64,000 bases of DNA from Chryseobacterium kimseyorum (GTDB lineage: Bacteria; Bacteroidota; Bacteroidia; Flavobacteriales; Weeksellaceae). The notes under the pieces were generated by a model that was given only the letters and a program-made list of their open reading frames with translations, made no database searches and had not been told where the DNA came from. Shown piece by piece: positions 1 through 8,832 of the stretch. The DNA is taken from NCBI RefSeq assembly GCF_025971945.1, contig NZ_JAPDHW010000004.1, positions 248,001 through 312,000 of the forward strand, given 5' to 3'. The translations under genes and the position numbers were made by a program. Every line of letters begins with the position of its first letter. Within the stretch, counting starts at the first letter, position 1.

Positions 1-327
1 CAATACGGAAGATATAGCTATTTGATTTCCCAGAACATCTTCAATCATATCGTCGAAGATATATCCTAAAACCAATGCAGGAATCACTGCAAAACCTAAC
101 TTAAAATAAAACTGAAGATTTTTAAGGTCAAAAAACTTTTTCCAATAAGCTACCACAACTGATAAAATTGCCCCAAACTGAATAGAAACCTGAAACATTT
201 TCAGAAATTCTGTTTCTTCTAACCCCATCAGATTGGCAGCAAAACCCATATGCGCGGTTGATGAAATGGGTAAATATTCTGTAAGTCCCTCTACAATTGC
301 AATAATTATTGCTTTAATTAAATCCAT
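1..327 (-). CDS. uppP: Undecaprenyl-diphosphatase UppP/BacA, N-terminal part
   Basis: Membrane enzyme that removes one phosphate from undecaprenyl diphosphate, recycling the lipid carrier of peptidoglycan and O-antigen synthesis. Reading the minus strand from the ATG at 325-327 gives an open frame of 109 codons running off the window edge. It opens MDLIKAIIIAIVEGLTEYLP and continues ISSTAHM, the family signature with the glutamate of EGLTEYLP and the serines of the following loop. Further hydrophobic segments follow (IQFGAILSVVVAYW; LGFAVIPALVLGYIF). It lies downstream of ftsX and the DUF3098 gene on the same strand, the usual order in Flavobacteriia. Only the C-terminus is missing, because of the window boundary. 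Confidence 0.93.
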   Translation of the reverse strand, partial: MDLIKAIIIAIVEGLTEYLPISSTAHMGFAANLMGLEETEFLKMFQVSIQFGAILSVVVAYWKKFFDLKNLQFYFKLGFAVIPALVLGYIFDDMIEDVLGNQIAISSVL

Positions 328-459
328 AATTTGCAGTTGGCATCCGGCAAATTGCCTTCAGCCTATTTTTTTAATTTTAAACAAAAAGTCAATTGCTGAA
401 CAACCGACTTTTCTTTATTTGAACTATTAATTGGTTCCTTATACTTTTTATTTGGCTCT

Positions 460-759
460 TTATTTCTTTCTCTTCAGGATGGCGTAAATTTCAATTACAA
501 AACCGATAACGATCAGCAAAGGTGCAATTCTGATTCTTCTGATTGAAAAAATATCATCATTCCAAACATTCGGGTCAAGTTTTCCATCTACCGTGTTTGC
601 GTCTGGTCCCATCATTAAAAGAAATCCGACAACGATGCATGCTAAACCAATCAGCATCCATTTGTAATTTTCCTTTCCAAAGTAGAATGCTTGCTCCTTA
701 GAAACTTCTGTATCCGTACCGAAATCTGACGCGGAAAATTTATGTGTTTTTTTGCCCAT
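460..759 (-). CDS. DUF3098 small membrane protein
   Basis: A 99-residue protein with two predicted membrane helices (about residues 34-52 and 77-93) joined by a short polar loop; N-terminus polar, C-terminus Lys/Arg-rich (LKRKK), so both ends are probably cytoplasmic. Sequence and position match DUF3098, a family of Bacteroidota proteins of unknown function nearly always found between ftsX and uppP. Its ATG lies 4 bp after the ftsX stop, so translation is probably coupled. Context suggests a role in envelope growth or division, but nothing in the sequence shows a catalytic activity. Confidence 0.8.
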   Translation of the reverse strand: MGKKTHKFSASDFGTDTEVSKEQAFYFGKENYKWMLIGLACIVVGFLLMMGPDANTVDGKLDPNVWNDDIFSIRRIRIAPLLIVIGFVIEIYAILKRKK

Positions 760-763
760 TTTT

Positions 764-1660
764 TTAAGAATAATATAAGTCGTCTACATTTGATCTCAAG
801 AATCTCCATGTTGCAACGATTGTACTTAATATAGTGATGAAAATACCCACTCCGAAAATTAACAGCACTAACCAGAAGTATTGGTTGGTATCCTGCACGA
901 AAGGAGTTTTGATGGTGGTTGTAAAATAATACCAAAGACCAGATAAAGCGATCAGGGCCAAGACTGCACCCAATAAACCGAGCACCAAAGCTTCTTTGAT
1001 AAACGGCGTCAAAATAAATCTACGCTTAGCTCCTACCAACTGCATGGTTTTAATTATAAATCTCTTTGAAAATACTTTCAGTCTGATTGAATTATTAATT
1101 AAAACAATTGCTAAGACTAAAAACAGTACACAGAACGCTAAAATCCATTTCAGAATTTTATTTAATTTATCGTAGATCTTTTGTGAATCTGAATCATTCT
1201 TTACATCAACAATCCCGGGAACAGACTTAATCTGAGTTAAAACGGCACCAATTTTTGTAGAGTCTGTGTATTCCGGTTTTAATGCAATTTCTACAGAAGC
1301 AGGATATATATCTTTATCAAAAAGTGCCTCAGTATCGATTCCTAAACTTTTTTTGGCTTCTGATGTTGCCATTTTTTTAGAAATATACTTTGTCCGCTTT
1401 ACAGGCTCCATAGTTTTAATAACCTCTACGGCCACCGCCTCTTGTTTTGCTATTTTGGCAGAATCTTTATCGTCATAATTCTCGTCAAAGTACGCATTTA
1501 CAACAAGTTGCTCCTTAAGATAATCGGAATATTTCTGTGCATTGATTAGAATCAAGCCCATTAATCCTAACAAAAATAACACTAAGGCAATACTTATTAC
1601 CACAGTAATATTGCTAGACCGAAGCCTTTTCTTATTAAACTCTTCTACAGATTTCGCCAT
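764..1660 (-). CDS. ftsX: Cell-division protein FtsX (ABC-type permease)
   Basis: Membrane partner of the FtsE ATPase; FtsEX couples division to activation of peptidoglycan hydrolases. The 298-residue protein has the family layout: cytoplasmic N-terminus with EEFNKKRLRSS, a first helix at about 19-40, a roughly 130-residue periplasmic domain, then three helices at about 170-190, 222-245 and 263-285. The motif AKRRFILTPFIKEALVLGLL before the third helix is typical of the FtsX permease core. It is the first gene of the ftsX / DUF3098 / uppP unit. No ftsE lies next to it in this window, which is normal for Bacteroidota. Confidence 0.93.
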   Translation of the reverse strand: MAKSVEEFNKKRLRSSNITVVISIALVLFLLGLMGLILINAQKYSDYLKEQLVVNAYFDENYDDKDSAKIAKQEAVAVEVIKTMEPVKRTKYISKKMATSEAKKSLGIDTEALFDKDIYPASVEIALKPEYTDSTKIGAVLTQIKSVPGIVDVKNDSDSQKIYDKLNKILKWILAFCVLFLVLAIVLINNSIRLKVFSKRFIIKTMQLVGAKRRFILTPFIKEALVLGLLGAVLALIALSGLWYYFTTTIKTPFVQDTNQYFWLVLLIFGVGIFITILSTIVATWRFLRSNVDDLYYS

Positions 1661-1752
1661 TAATATTAAAATTTTTGGCTAAAATAGAAAAATTCTACCG
1701 AAATTTGGAACGAATAAGAGAAAATCATTGTTAACGAAATCATAAATAAACT

Positions 1753-2523
1753 TTGAGTGTAAGAGCAAAAAAACATCTGGGTCAACACTTTTTGACCGAT
1801 GAAAACATCGCAAAAAACATTGTAGAAGGCTTAAGCTACGAAAACTACAACAACGTTATGGAAGTAGGTCCCGGAATGGGCGTGCTCACAAAATATCTTC
1901 TGGAAAAGGATCAGAAAATTTATCTTGCCGAAATAGACACCGAATCTATAGATTATCTAAAAAAAAACTACAGTAAGGCTACCGAAGAAACTTTCGTGGG
2001 AGATTTTCTGAAACAGGATTTTAACTTTATCAATCACGAACAGATTGCCATTATCGGGAATTTCCCTTATAATATATCGTCACAGATCTTATTTAAAATA
2101 ATTGACCATTATCAAATTGTTCCTGAGATGGTAGGAATGTTCCAGAAAGAAGTTGCCGAAAGAACAGCCGCGGTTCCGAGAACCAAAGATTATGGAATTC
2201 TCTCTGTTTTGGTGCAGGCTTATTATGATGTAAAGTATCTTTTCACCGTTCATGAAAATGTATTTAATCCGCCACCAAAAGTAAAATCCGGAGTTATCAG
2301 ACTGACCAGAAATCCTAAAGAAGGTTTGGTAGGAAATGAAGTTCTTTTTAAACAGATTGTAAAAGCTGGTTTTGGGCAGAGAAGAAAAAAATTATCTAAC
2401 TCCTGGAAAGTTCTCAATATTCCTGAAGCACTGAAAACTCATGAATTTATGGATAAAAGAGCTGAAGAACTGAGTGTAGAAGATTTCATTCATTTCACTC
2501 AGCTTTGGAAAGAAAATATGTAA
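1753..2523 (+). CDS. rsmA: 16S rRNA (adenine1518/1519-N6)-dimethyltransferase
   Basis: KsgA/RsmA dimethylates two adjacent adenines in the 3'-terminal helix of 16S rRNA during small-subunit maturation. The 256-residue protein starts with the family hallmark KKHLGQHFLTD, followed by SAM-binding motif I EVGPGMGVL (37-45) and the N6-adenine methylase motif NFPY (about 103-106). The only upstream in-frame start is a TTG at 1753-1755; no ATG precedes the conserved LGQHFL block, so TTG initiation is very likely. It is divergent from ftsX, separated by 92 bp. The tail is convergent with the first secreted-protein gene and shares a bidirectional hairpin. Confidence 0.95.
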   Translation: MSVRAKKHLGQHFLTDENIAKNIVEGLSYENYNNVMEVGPGMGVLTKYLLEKDQKIYLAEIDTESIDYLKKNYSKATEETFVGDFLKQDFNFINHEQIAIIGNFPYNISSQILFKIIDHYQIVPEMVGMFQKEVAERTAAVPRTKDYGILSVLVQAYYDVKYLFTVHENVFNPPPKVKSGVIRLTRNPKEGLVGNEVLFKQIVKAGFGQRRKKLSNSWKVLNIPEALKTHEFMDKRAEELSVEDFIHFTQLWKENM

Positions 2524-2549
2524 TTCTATTCTTTTTATAAAAAAATAAA

Positions 2550-2577
2550 AATAGCCTTTCAAATTTGAAAGGCTATT
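2550..2577. terminator. Bidirectional terminator between rsmA and the anchor-L gene
   Basis: Perfect inverted repeat AATAGCCTTTC / GAAAGGCTATT with a 6-nt loop, A-rich on the left and T-rich on the right. It lies between convergent genes and can serve both. Confidence 0.8.
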
Positions 2578-2607
2578 TTATTGCTATTTAATTTTAATCT
2601 TTAAAGA

Positions 2608-4947
2608 TTATTCTCTGTTCTTCAACATAATCCATCCAGATCTGCTCATCTGTATTTTAGTCTTCTTGTATTCGAAGTTAAACTTATACCAGTAAGTTGC
2701 CGTCGGCAATCTTTTTCCTGAAACAGTTCCATCCCAGATTGGTCTTTCTTTAGAGAATCTGAACACTTCAACACCGTATCGGTCATAAACAGATCCTGTG
2801 AAATTATTAAAGTCTCTCAGCCCTGTAAGATCTAAAACATCATTCACACCATCCTGGTTTGGCGTAATCACGTTGTTGATAGCCAATGTAAAGAACTCAA
2901 CGGCACCGTAACATGTTGTACCTTTAATTCTCACCTGAACATTGTATGTTGCATTGTCAGTAAGATTAGTAAAGACATTCGATTCCTGCCAGTTGATTCC
3001 GTCTACAGAATACTCTAAAGTTCCGTAAAGATTATTAATGGAAGGATTGGTAGCAATCGCCGTTAAAGTATTATTCTCGTAGCTAAGATTCGTAAAGAAC
3101 GGAGATGAAGCACCATGTACTTTCACAGTAAATGTTTCTTCACAAATGCCATTGTTGATTGTTACTGTATAAACTCCCAACTGAGTAGCTACGATAGTCT
3201 GCGTTTCAGCTCCTGTATTCCATAGATAAGTATAATTTGTACCTGCTCCTGCGTCCAATGTGATGGTATCACCTACACACATTTCAACATCCAACAAAGG
3301 TGATGTGATTGGCGCTACAGTTTCCACTGTAATCTTTGCAGGAAGTAAAGACTTACATCCAAGCGCTCCCAATGCGTAAACCGTAAAAGTGGTTGTCTGA
3401 TTAACAGTTACTGTCTGCGTATTTCCGTTTCCAGGGAAGTTATCCCACAGATACGTTACACCACCAGTCGCAGTAAGCGTTACAGCTTCACCCGGACACA
3501 CTCTGATTCTTGAAGAGGTAACTCCTGCAATCGGCGTTAATTCTCTGGTTAATGTTAATTCAATTGTTTTACTACAGAAACCTCCGTCTGAAACAACAAC
3601 ATATAAAATTTGTCCGTTTGCTCCGTTATAGTTGGCTGGAGTCTGTATAAAATTAGCGTTCTGCGCTGTTGCATCTGCCTGATTTTCATAAAATCTAAAA
3701 ACTGCATTTGGAGTCGGGCTGATTAATGGTTTAGCATTATTCAGATCGAAAGTGGTAATATCCGGCGTACTGCATAAACGGAATGTAGCATTTTGTGCTA
3801 AAGGTGTTGTTCCACCGTTTATTTTTATTGAAGCTGAACCTGGACAAGGATTTCCTGGAACACTTACTTCAATTTTATACGTACCAGGCTGTACCGCAGT
3901 TATGGTATTTGTATTGGCTCCAGCTATTGGATTTCCATCTAAAAACCACTGATACAATAAATTTGGACCACTTGTAGACGCTGTAATCAGCTGTGGCTCA
4001 TTGTTACATACATTGATCTCAGCAGGCAACTGTGCTCCTGAAGGATCTAAAAGATTTACACCAATATCAAATGAACCAGCTTCTAAGAAAACCGCAGAAT
4101 CATAGTTACCATCTCTTGCATCGGCGATAACCATTTTGATATGATACATCTGACCGGGAATTACGGTCGCCTCAGCTGTTAAAGGTATTGTTCTACCATA
4201 GTAATTAATTTGGTTAGGTGGCAGAGATCCAAAATACTGCGCATTAATAGGACCACAAGAAAATAATGGATTCTGAGGTACAATATTTGTTGCAGATACA
4301 GGACCGGCACCACCAGGCAGTATAGCAAGGTTTTGGTAAGTTCCACCAACAGGCTTTAATAATAGTGCAAATGCATCATCATAATTCAGACAGGGGAAAC
4401 CACCGGTGTATTCTTCAGAAGCAAACATATATCTGAACTTCATTTGAGAACTTGTAGGTACGAAGTCAAATTCTAAAGTAACTGCATCATTAAGCTGTTG
4501 CGTAGTACCAATCGCTGCCACAAGATCCGGATCAGACATTGTGCCTGTAGTACCCCCTAGTACATCGTTGATCGCAGTGTTACCAGCTTCTCTTGCATAG
4601 CCTGTAGTTAAAACAATACCTTCAGCAAAAGGAAAATTTGAAGTCCCTTTGTTGAAATATCCCCAAAACCTGTTATTATTGGTAACAGCTTGATTTGGAC
4701 TTATCGTAACATTTGTAATATTTGGTGTCCCACAAGAACCGGATGTACCGACCAAAACGTCAGTTACCAATTGTGTTGGAGTGTAATTACTCTCAGGATA
4801 TGGAGCAACATTTACATCTATATAGTCTCCCGCTTTAGCATTTGCAGGGATCGTTTTCTTCGCAGGCTTTCTCGGCGCTATAACTTGTGAAAATAAAAAA
4901 TTCGAACTAACCAGTAAAAATGAAAACAATAGTAGATATCTCTTCAT
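2608..4947 (-). CDS. Secreted choice-of-anchor L protein, T9SS type B sorting domain (paralogue 1)
   Basis: A 779-residue exported protein. The signal peptide is about residues 1-21 (hydrophobic core LLLFSFLLVSSNFLFS). A choice-of-anchor L domain spans about 45-295, with the marker segment FRYMFASEEYTGGFPC and the later FDIGV. Ig-like segments follow, ending in repeats of the type VCPGEAVTLTATGGVTYLW. The C-terminal ~90 residues are the gliding-motility/CHU_C type B tail: ITPNQDGVNDVLDLTGLRDF ... YDRYGVEVF ... ATYWYKFNFEY ... SGWIMLKNR. Such tails direct export by T9SS and usually surface attachment. Its two upstream neighbours are paralogues. Likely role is adhesion, gliding or matrix; the ligand is unknown. 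Confidence 0.88.
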   Translation of the reverse strand: MKRYLLLFSFLLVSSNFLFSQVIAPRKPAKKTIPANAKAGDYIDVNVAPYPESNYTPTQLVTDVLVGTSGSCGTPNITNVTISPNQAVTNNNRFWGYFNKGTSNFPFAEGIVLTTGYAREAGNTAINDVLGGTTGTMSDPDLVAAIGTTQQLNDAVTLEFDFVPTSSQMKFRYMFASEEYTGGFPCLNYDDAFALLLKPVGGTYQNLAILPGGAGPVSATNIVPQNPLFSCGPINAQYFGSLPPNQINYYGRTIPLTAEATVIPGQMYHIKMVIADARDGNYDSAVFLEAGSFDIGVNLLDPSGAQLPAEINVCNNEPQLITASTSGPNLLYQWFLDGNPIAGANTNTITAVQPGTYKIEVSVPGNPCPGSASIKINGGTTPLAQNATFRLCSTPDITTFDLNNAKPLISPTPNAVFRFYENQADATAQNANFIQTPANYNGANGQILYVVVSDGGFCSKTIELTLTRELTPIAGVTSSRIRVCPGEAVTLTATGGVTYLWDNFPGNGNTQTVTVNQTTTFTVYALGALGCKSLLPAKITVETVAPITSPLLDVEMCVGDTITLDAGAGTNYTYLWNTGAETQTIVATQLGVYTVTINNGICEETFTVKVHGASSPFFTNLSYENNTLTAIATNPSINNLYGTLEYSVDGINWQESNVFTNLTDNATYNVQVRIKGTTCYGAVEFFTLAINNVITPNQDGVNDVLDLTGLRDFNNFTGSVYDRYGVEVFRFSKERPIWDGTVSGKRLPTATYWYKFNFEYKKTKIQMSRSGWIMLKNRE

Positions 4948-4964
4948 AATAATTTTTGTTTCAA

Positions 4965-4992
4965 CAAATTTAGCTTTTTTTTACATAAACAA
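4965..4992 (-). promoter_or_regulatory. Bacteroidota-type promoter for paralogue 1
   Basis: On the minus strand a -33 TTG (complement of 4990-4992) is followed after 17 bp by TAAATTTG (complement of 4965-4972), a full match to TAnnTTTG. The box ends 17 nt before the ATG at 4947. Confidence 0.65.
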
Positions 4993-5020
4993 TACAAATA
5001 ACTTGAATTTTTAACATAAA

Positions 5021-5044
5021 AAAGTCTTCCTAATGGAAGACTTT
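5021..5044 (-). terminator. Terminator of paralogue 2
   Basis: Perfect 10-bp stem AAAGTCTTCC / GGAAGACTTT with a TAAT loop, followed on the minus strand by a T-run. It lies just past the stop of the 5054-8659 gene, so paralogue 1 needs its own promoter. Confidence 0.8.
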
Positions 5045-5053
5045 AAATTTTAT

Positions 5054-8000
5054 TTAATTTCTGTTTTTAAGTAATATCCAACCTGATCTGAGTTCTAATT
5101 TTTTACTTGCAGGATTCTCCCACTGTACTCTGTACCAATATGTTGCTGTAGGAATATTAATACCTTTCAATGAACCGTTCCATCTTACGTTCGATTTATC
5201 AGCTTTAAATAATTCTGCACCATATCTATCGAAAATAGATGCCGCAAAATTTTTGTAATTGCTAATTCCTGAAAAGTCAATATAATCATTCACACCATCA
5301 CTGTTGGGTGTAATTGCATTGCTGATAACAAATGTGAAAAACTGTAATGTGTTCCCGCATTTCGCATCTTTTACTTTAACCAATAATGTGTAGTTGGTGT
5401 TATTTAAAACATTGTAAAAAATATTGGAAGACTGCCAATTCACACCACCATCAATCGAATATTCTAAAGTTCCGTTTGTAGGGTTAGTTGCCGAAATTGT
5501 CAGTACGTTATTTTCGTACACTACATTCGTAAACTGAGGCAGATCAGGATTAATAAGCTGTGCAGTAAACAGGCTTGAACAAGTCCCGTTACTGATTGTT
5601 ACAGAGTAAGAACCCGGAATATTTGTTGAAATTGTCTGGGTAGTGGCACCAGTACTCCATAAGTACGTATAGTTAGGACCTGCACCTGCATCTAAAACCC
5701 CAGTATCACCAGCACATGCGTAAACGTCCTGCAACGTAGAAACAATTGCCGGAACGACTTCAATAGTAATCGTCGCAGGCGTATTAGAAACACACCCGTT
5801 TCCACCTAAAGCAAATACAGAATATGTGGTCGTAGCTGAAGGTGTTACTACCTGAGTATTTCCGTTTCCTGTAAGACCGACCCAGTTGTAAGTGAATCCT
5901 CCGCTAGCAGTCAAAGTAACAGATTCACCTGCACATATCTTAATTTTAGAGGCAGTTACAAAGGCAGTTGGAGGCCCAACAACGATGGTGATTGAAGCAG
6001 GGTTAGCAGAAATACATCCATTAGCTCCCACCGCAAAAACAGTGTACGTTGTATTATTAGCCGGTGAAACCACTTGTGTAGCACCATTTCCTGGAAGGCC
6101 ATTGCCCCAGTTGTATGTAACACCTCCCGAAGCTGTTAAAGTAACAGATTCTCCCGGACAAATCTGTTGGAATGTAGAGGTTAAATTGGCTATCGGTAGA
6201 ACTTTATCCTGAATCACGGTTACCGTTGAAGTGAAAGTACAGGTTAAGTTTGCCGGCTGAGTAGTATTTGTAACTGTTAAAGTATAAGTTCCCGCTGCAT
6301 TGACTACTGGATTTAAAGTGTTTGCTCCAGACACGATGTTTCCACCAGTAGTTGTCCAAAGTATAGTAGAACCTGCAGGTATAACAGAAGCACCGGCATT
6401 TAAAGTCACCTGTGCTGTTGAACATGTAATAGTTTGAGGAGCAGCTATCGTTAAAGTTGTAGTAGCGGTAGTTAACAGTTGAAGGGTAACCACATATTTA
6501 CATCCACCGTTGCTTACCAAAACATAGATTGTCTGATTTCCTGGACTTTGAAATGTTGTAGGTGCCACAATATTACTGGCATTTCCCAAATTCGCATCAG
6601 CCTGATTAACATAATAAGTAAACGTTATTCCCGTTGTTGCACTCGTAATCTGACTCTGGGCAGACGTAAGATCATAGGTAATATTTCCCTGCTGATAACA
6701 TTTTAAAAGGCTTGCATTTTGAGCGGTAAAAGGTTGCGATACCTGAACCGTCACCGTTGCTGGAGACGTGGAAACACATCCGTTTGCGCCGACAGCAGTA
6801 ACCGTATATGTCGTATTGGTCGTAGGAGTTACGGTTTGTGTTGGTCCGTTCCCGGTAAGTCCGACCCAGTTGTACGTCGCACCACCCGTAGCTGTTAAAG
6901 TCACGGTTTCACCTAGACAGATGATTAATTTACTTGCGGTCAATCCCGTAGCAGGCGGGGCACTGTCCCCCACTACAGTTACAGTGGCTGTTCCTGTACA
7001 GGTTACATTTCCTGCAAAAGTATTCGAAATAGTTAATGTATAAGTTCCCGCAGCATTCACTACCGGATTTAAAGTTGTACCTCCTGAAACAATATTCCCT
7101 CCAGTAGTTGTCCATGCAAATGTTGACCCCGTTGGATAGACAGAAGCTGAAGCATTCAGAGTAACCTGCGTATTGGTACAGGTTAAAGCTGCAGGAGCCG
7201 CTACAGTTGCAGTGATTTCTGCTGCTTTTACCAATTGTAATTGCGCTACTTTGGAACAGAAACCGTTTTTAACTAAAACATAGATTGTTTGATTTCCTGC
7301 ACTTGAAAAAGTTGTAGGTGCAGCTATAGTACTGGAATTGCCTAAATTGGCATCAGCCTGATTAAGATAATATGAAAAAGAAACTCCTGGTGTTGAACTT
7401 ATGGAAGGCTGAGCGGATGTTAAATCAAAAATTGCATTTCCAGCAGTGTAACAGCTTGTTAGCGTAGCATTTTGTACCGTTGGTGAAGTTCCTCCAACGA
7501 TAGTTACTGTAGCCTTGCCTGGACAGGAATTTCCCGGTATGGTAACCTCGACGGAATATACTCCTGGTTGTGTTGCGGTGTAAGATGGTGTATTCGCTCC
7601 TGGTATTGCAGTTGTTCCTAAGAACCACTGATAAGTTGCGTTGGGTATCTGAGCAGAAGCTGTAAAAGTCTGTGGTGCATTATCACACACATTGATCGAA
7701 GGTGGAAGCTGAACGCCGTTTGGACCTAAAATCTGCACGCCGATATCAAAAGAACCAGCCTCTAAAAACACTCCCGAGTCATACGCAGCATCCTGAAAAT
7801 CAGCCAAAACCATTTTAAAATGATACAGCTGACCTGGAATTACTGTAGCCTGTGCAGTTAAAGGAACTGTACGACCACTGAAATTGGTCTCAACCGCTGC
7901 AGTATTATATCCACCGAAATAAGTCGCATTTAATGGTCCGCACTGAAGAGGTGCCCCGCCAAACTCATTAGCCGGACGGATATTTGTTACCCTTACCGGA

Positions 8001-8659
8001 GCTCCGTTTGGAAGTACTGCCAAGTTTGTATACGTAGGATCTCCCACCTTTTTCAATAACAATGCAAAACCGTCACTTATATTACATGGAAAATTTCCTT
8101 CATATTCTTCTGAAGCAAATAAATATCTGAACTTTACCTCCGTTGAGGTAGGGACAAAATCAAATTCAATGTAGGTAGCATCTTTCAGACTGCTCGCCGG
8201 ATTAATATTTAAAGCTGTAGCAAGATCTAAGTCACCCTGTGTTGGCACACCATCGCTTAATTCGGTTGACTGAAATGTATTTCCTGCTTTTCTTGCGTGT
8301 CCTGTTGTTAAAATAATACCTTTTGCAAAAGGGAAATTGGTGGTTCCCCTATTAAAGAAACCCCATGTACGCGTCTGATTACTCGCAGGTAAATTCGGGG
8401 AAACTACTACATTGCTTACATTGGCTGTAGAACATGCGGAACCGCCGGCAATCAGAACGTTTTGTACCAGTTGTGTAATGCTGTAAGAAGATTCTACGTA
8501 GTTAGCAGTATTTACATCTATAAAAGCGCCAGCTTTCATTGTTTGAGAAGAAGCTTTCTGCATACTTTTACCTCTTTCTCTAGTCTGAGAAAATGTAAAA
8601 TTTCCAATAAGAACTAAAAACAAAGCCAAAAATAAACTTCCTGCACTTTTATTTAACAT
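5054..8659 (-). CDS. Secreted choice-of-anchor L protein, T9SS type B sorting domain (paralogue 2, enlarged)
   Basis: A 1201-residue paralogue of the two flanking genes. The signal peptide is about 1-25. The anchor L domain is about 60-315 (FRYLFASEEYEGNFPC; FDIGVQILGPNG). The C-terminal type B tail has ITPNSDGVNDYIDFSGI, FDRYGAELF and SGWILLKNRN. It is about 415 residues longer than its neighbours because the middle carries a duplicated block. Each copy has an SAQ...FxYYxNQADANLGN segment, an Ig-like segment with WTTTGGNIVSG and NPVVNAAGTYTLT, and a CxGESVTLTASGG...YNW repeat; a further repeat of the last kind follows. Codon use looks like that of the neighbours. Role as for paralogue 1; the extra modules would lengthen a surface stalk. 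Confidence 0.88.
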   Translation of the reverse strand: MLNKSAGSLFLALFLVLIGNFTFSQTRERGKSMQKASSQTMKAGAFIDVNTANYVESSYSITQLVQNVLIAGGSACSTANVSNVVVSPNLPASNQTRTWGFFNRGTTNFPFAKGIILTTGHARKAGNTFQSTELSDGVPTQGDLDLATALNINPASSLKDATYIEFDFVPTSTEVKFRYLFASEEYEGNFPCNISDGFALLLKKVGDPTYTNLAVLPNGAPVRVTNIRPANEFGGAPLQCGPLNATYFGGYNTAAVETNFSGRTVPLTAQATVIPGQLYHFKMVLADFQDAAYDSGVFLEAGSFDIGVQILGPNGVQLPPSINVCDNAPQTFTASAQIPNATYQWFLGTTAIPGANTPSYTATQPGVYSVEVTIPGNSCPGKATVTIVGGTSPTVQNATLTSCYTAGNAIFDLTSAQPSISSTPGVSFSYYLNQADANLGNSSTIAAPTTFSSAGNQTIYVLVKNGFCSKVAQLQLVKAAEITATVAAPAALTCTNTQVTLNASASVYPTGSTFAWTTTGGNIVSGGTTLNPVVNAAGTYTLTISNTFAGNVTCTGTATVTVVGDSAPPATGLTASKLIICLGETVTLTATGGATYNWVGLTGNGPTQTVTPTTNTTYTVTAVGANGCVSTSPATVTVQVSQPFTAQNASLLKCYQQGNITYDLTSAQSQITSATTGITFTYYVNQADANLGNASNIVAPTTFQSPGNQTIYVLVSNGGCKYVVTLQLLTTATTTLTIAAPQTITCSTAQVTLNAGASVIPAGSTILWTTTGGNIVSGANTLNPVVNAAGTYTLTVTNTTQPANLTCTFTSTVTVIQDKVLPIANLTSTFQQICPGESVTLTASGGVTYNWGNGLPGNGATQVVSPANNTTYTVFAVGANGCISANPASITIVVGPPTAFVTASKIKICAGESVTLTASGGFTYNWVGLTGNGNTQVVTPSATTTYSVFALGGNGCVSNTPATITIEVVPAIVSTLQDVYACAGDTGVLDAGAGPNYTYLWSTGATTQTISTNIPGSYSVTISNGTCSSLFTAQLINPDLPQFTNVVYENNVLTISATNPTNGTLEYSIDGGVNWQSSNIFYNVLNNTNYTLLVKVKDAKCGNTLQFFTFVISNAITPNSDGVNDYIDFSGISNYKNFAASIFDRYGAELFKADKSNVRWNGSLKGINIPTATYWYRVQWENPASKKLELRSGWILLKNRN

Positions 8660-8675
8660 TTTGTATTATTTTTAA

Positions 8676-8683
8676 CAAAAATA
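8676..8683 (-). promoter_or_regulatory. -7 box upstream of paralogue 2
   Basis: TATTTTTG on the minus strand, a full match to TAnnTTTG, 16 nt before the ATG. No well-spaced -33 TTG is visible. Confidence 0.4.
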
Positions 8684-8784
8684 CTATTTTTTTTGATTTA
8701 AATTTAATTCAAAAATATTTATATTATTATTAACACAAAATTGACAGTCAATTTCCTAGTTATCTCATTTTAAACCACTGCAAA

Positions 8785-8816
8785 AAAAAAGACCGATTGT
8801 AAAATCGGTCTTTTTT
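8785..8816 (-). terminator. Terminator of paralogue 3
   Basis: GACCGATT / AATCGGTC stem extended by flanking A and T runs, 4-nt loop, directly past the stop of the 8833-11196 gene. The T-run lies on both sides, so it can act in either direction. Confidence 0.8.
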
Positions 8817-8832
8817 AGTTATGTAAAAATTG

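Noticed and set aside
5892-7043. Plus-strand frames inside the anchor L gene
   Set aside because: Val/Ala/Pro-rich translations of the repeated Ig-like modules on the opposite strand; not genes.
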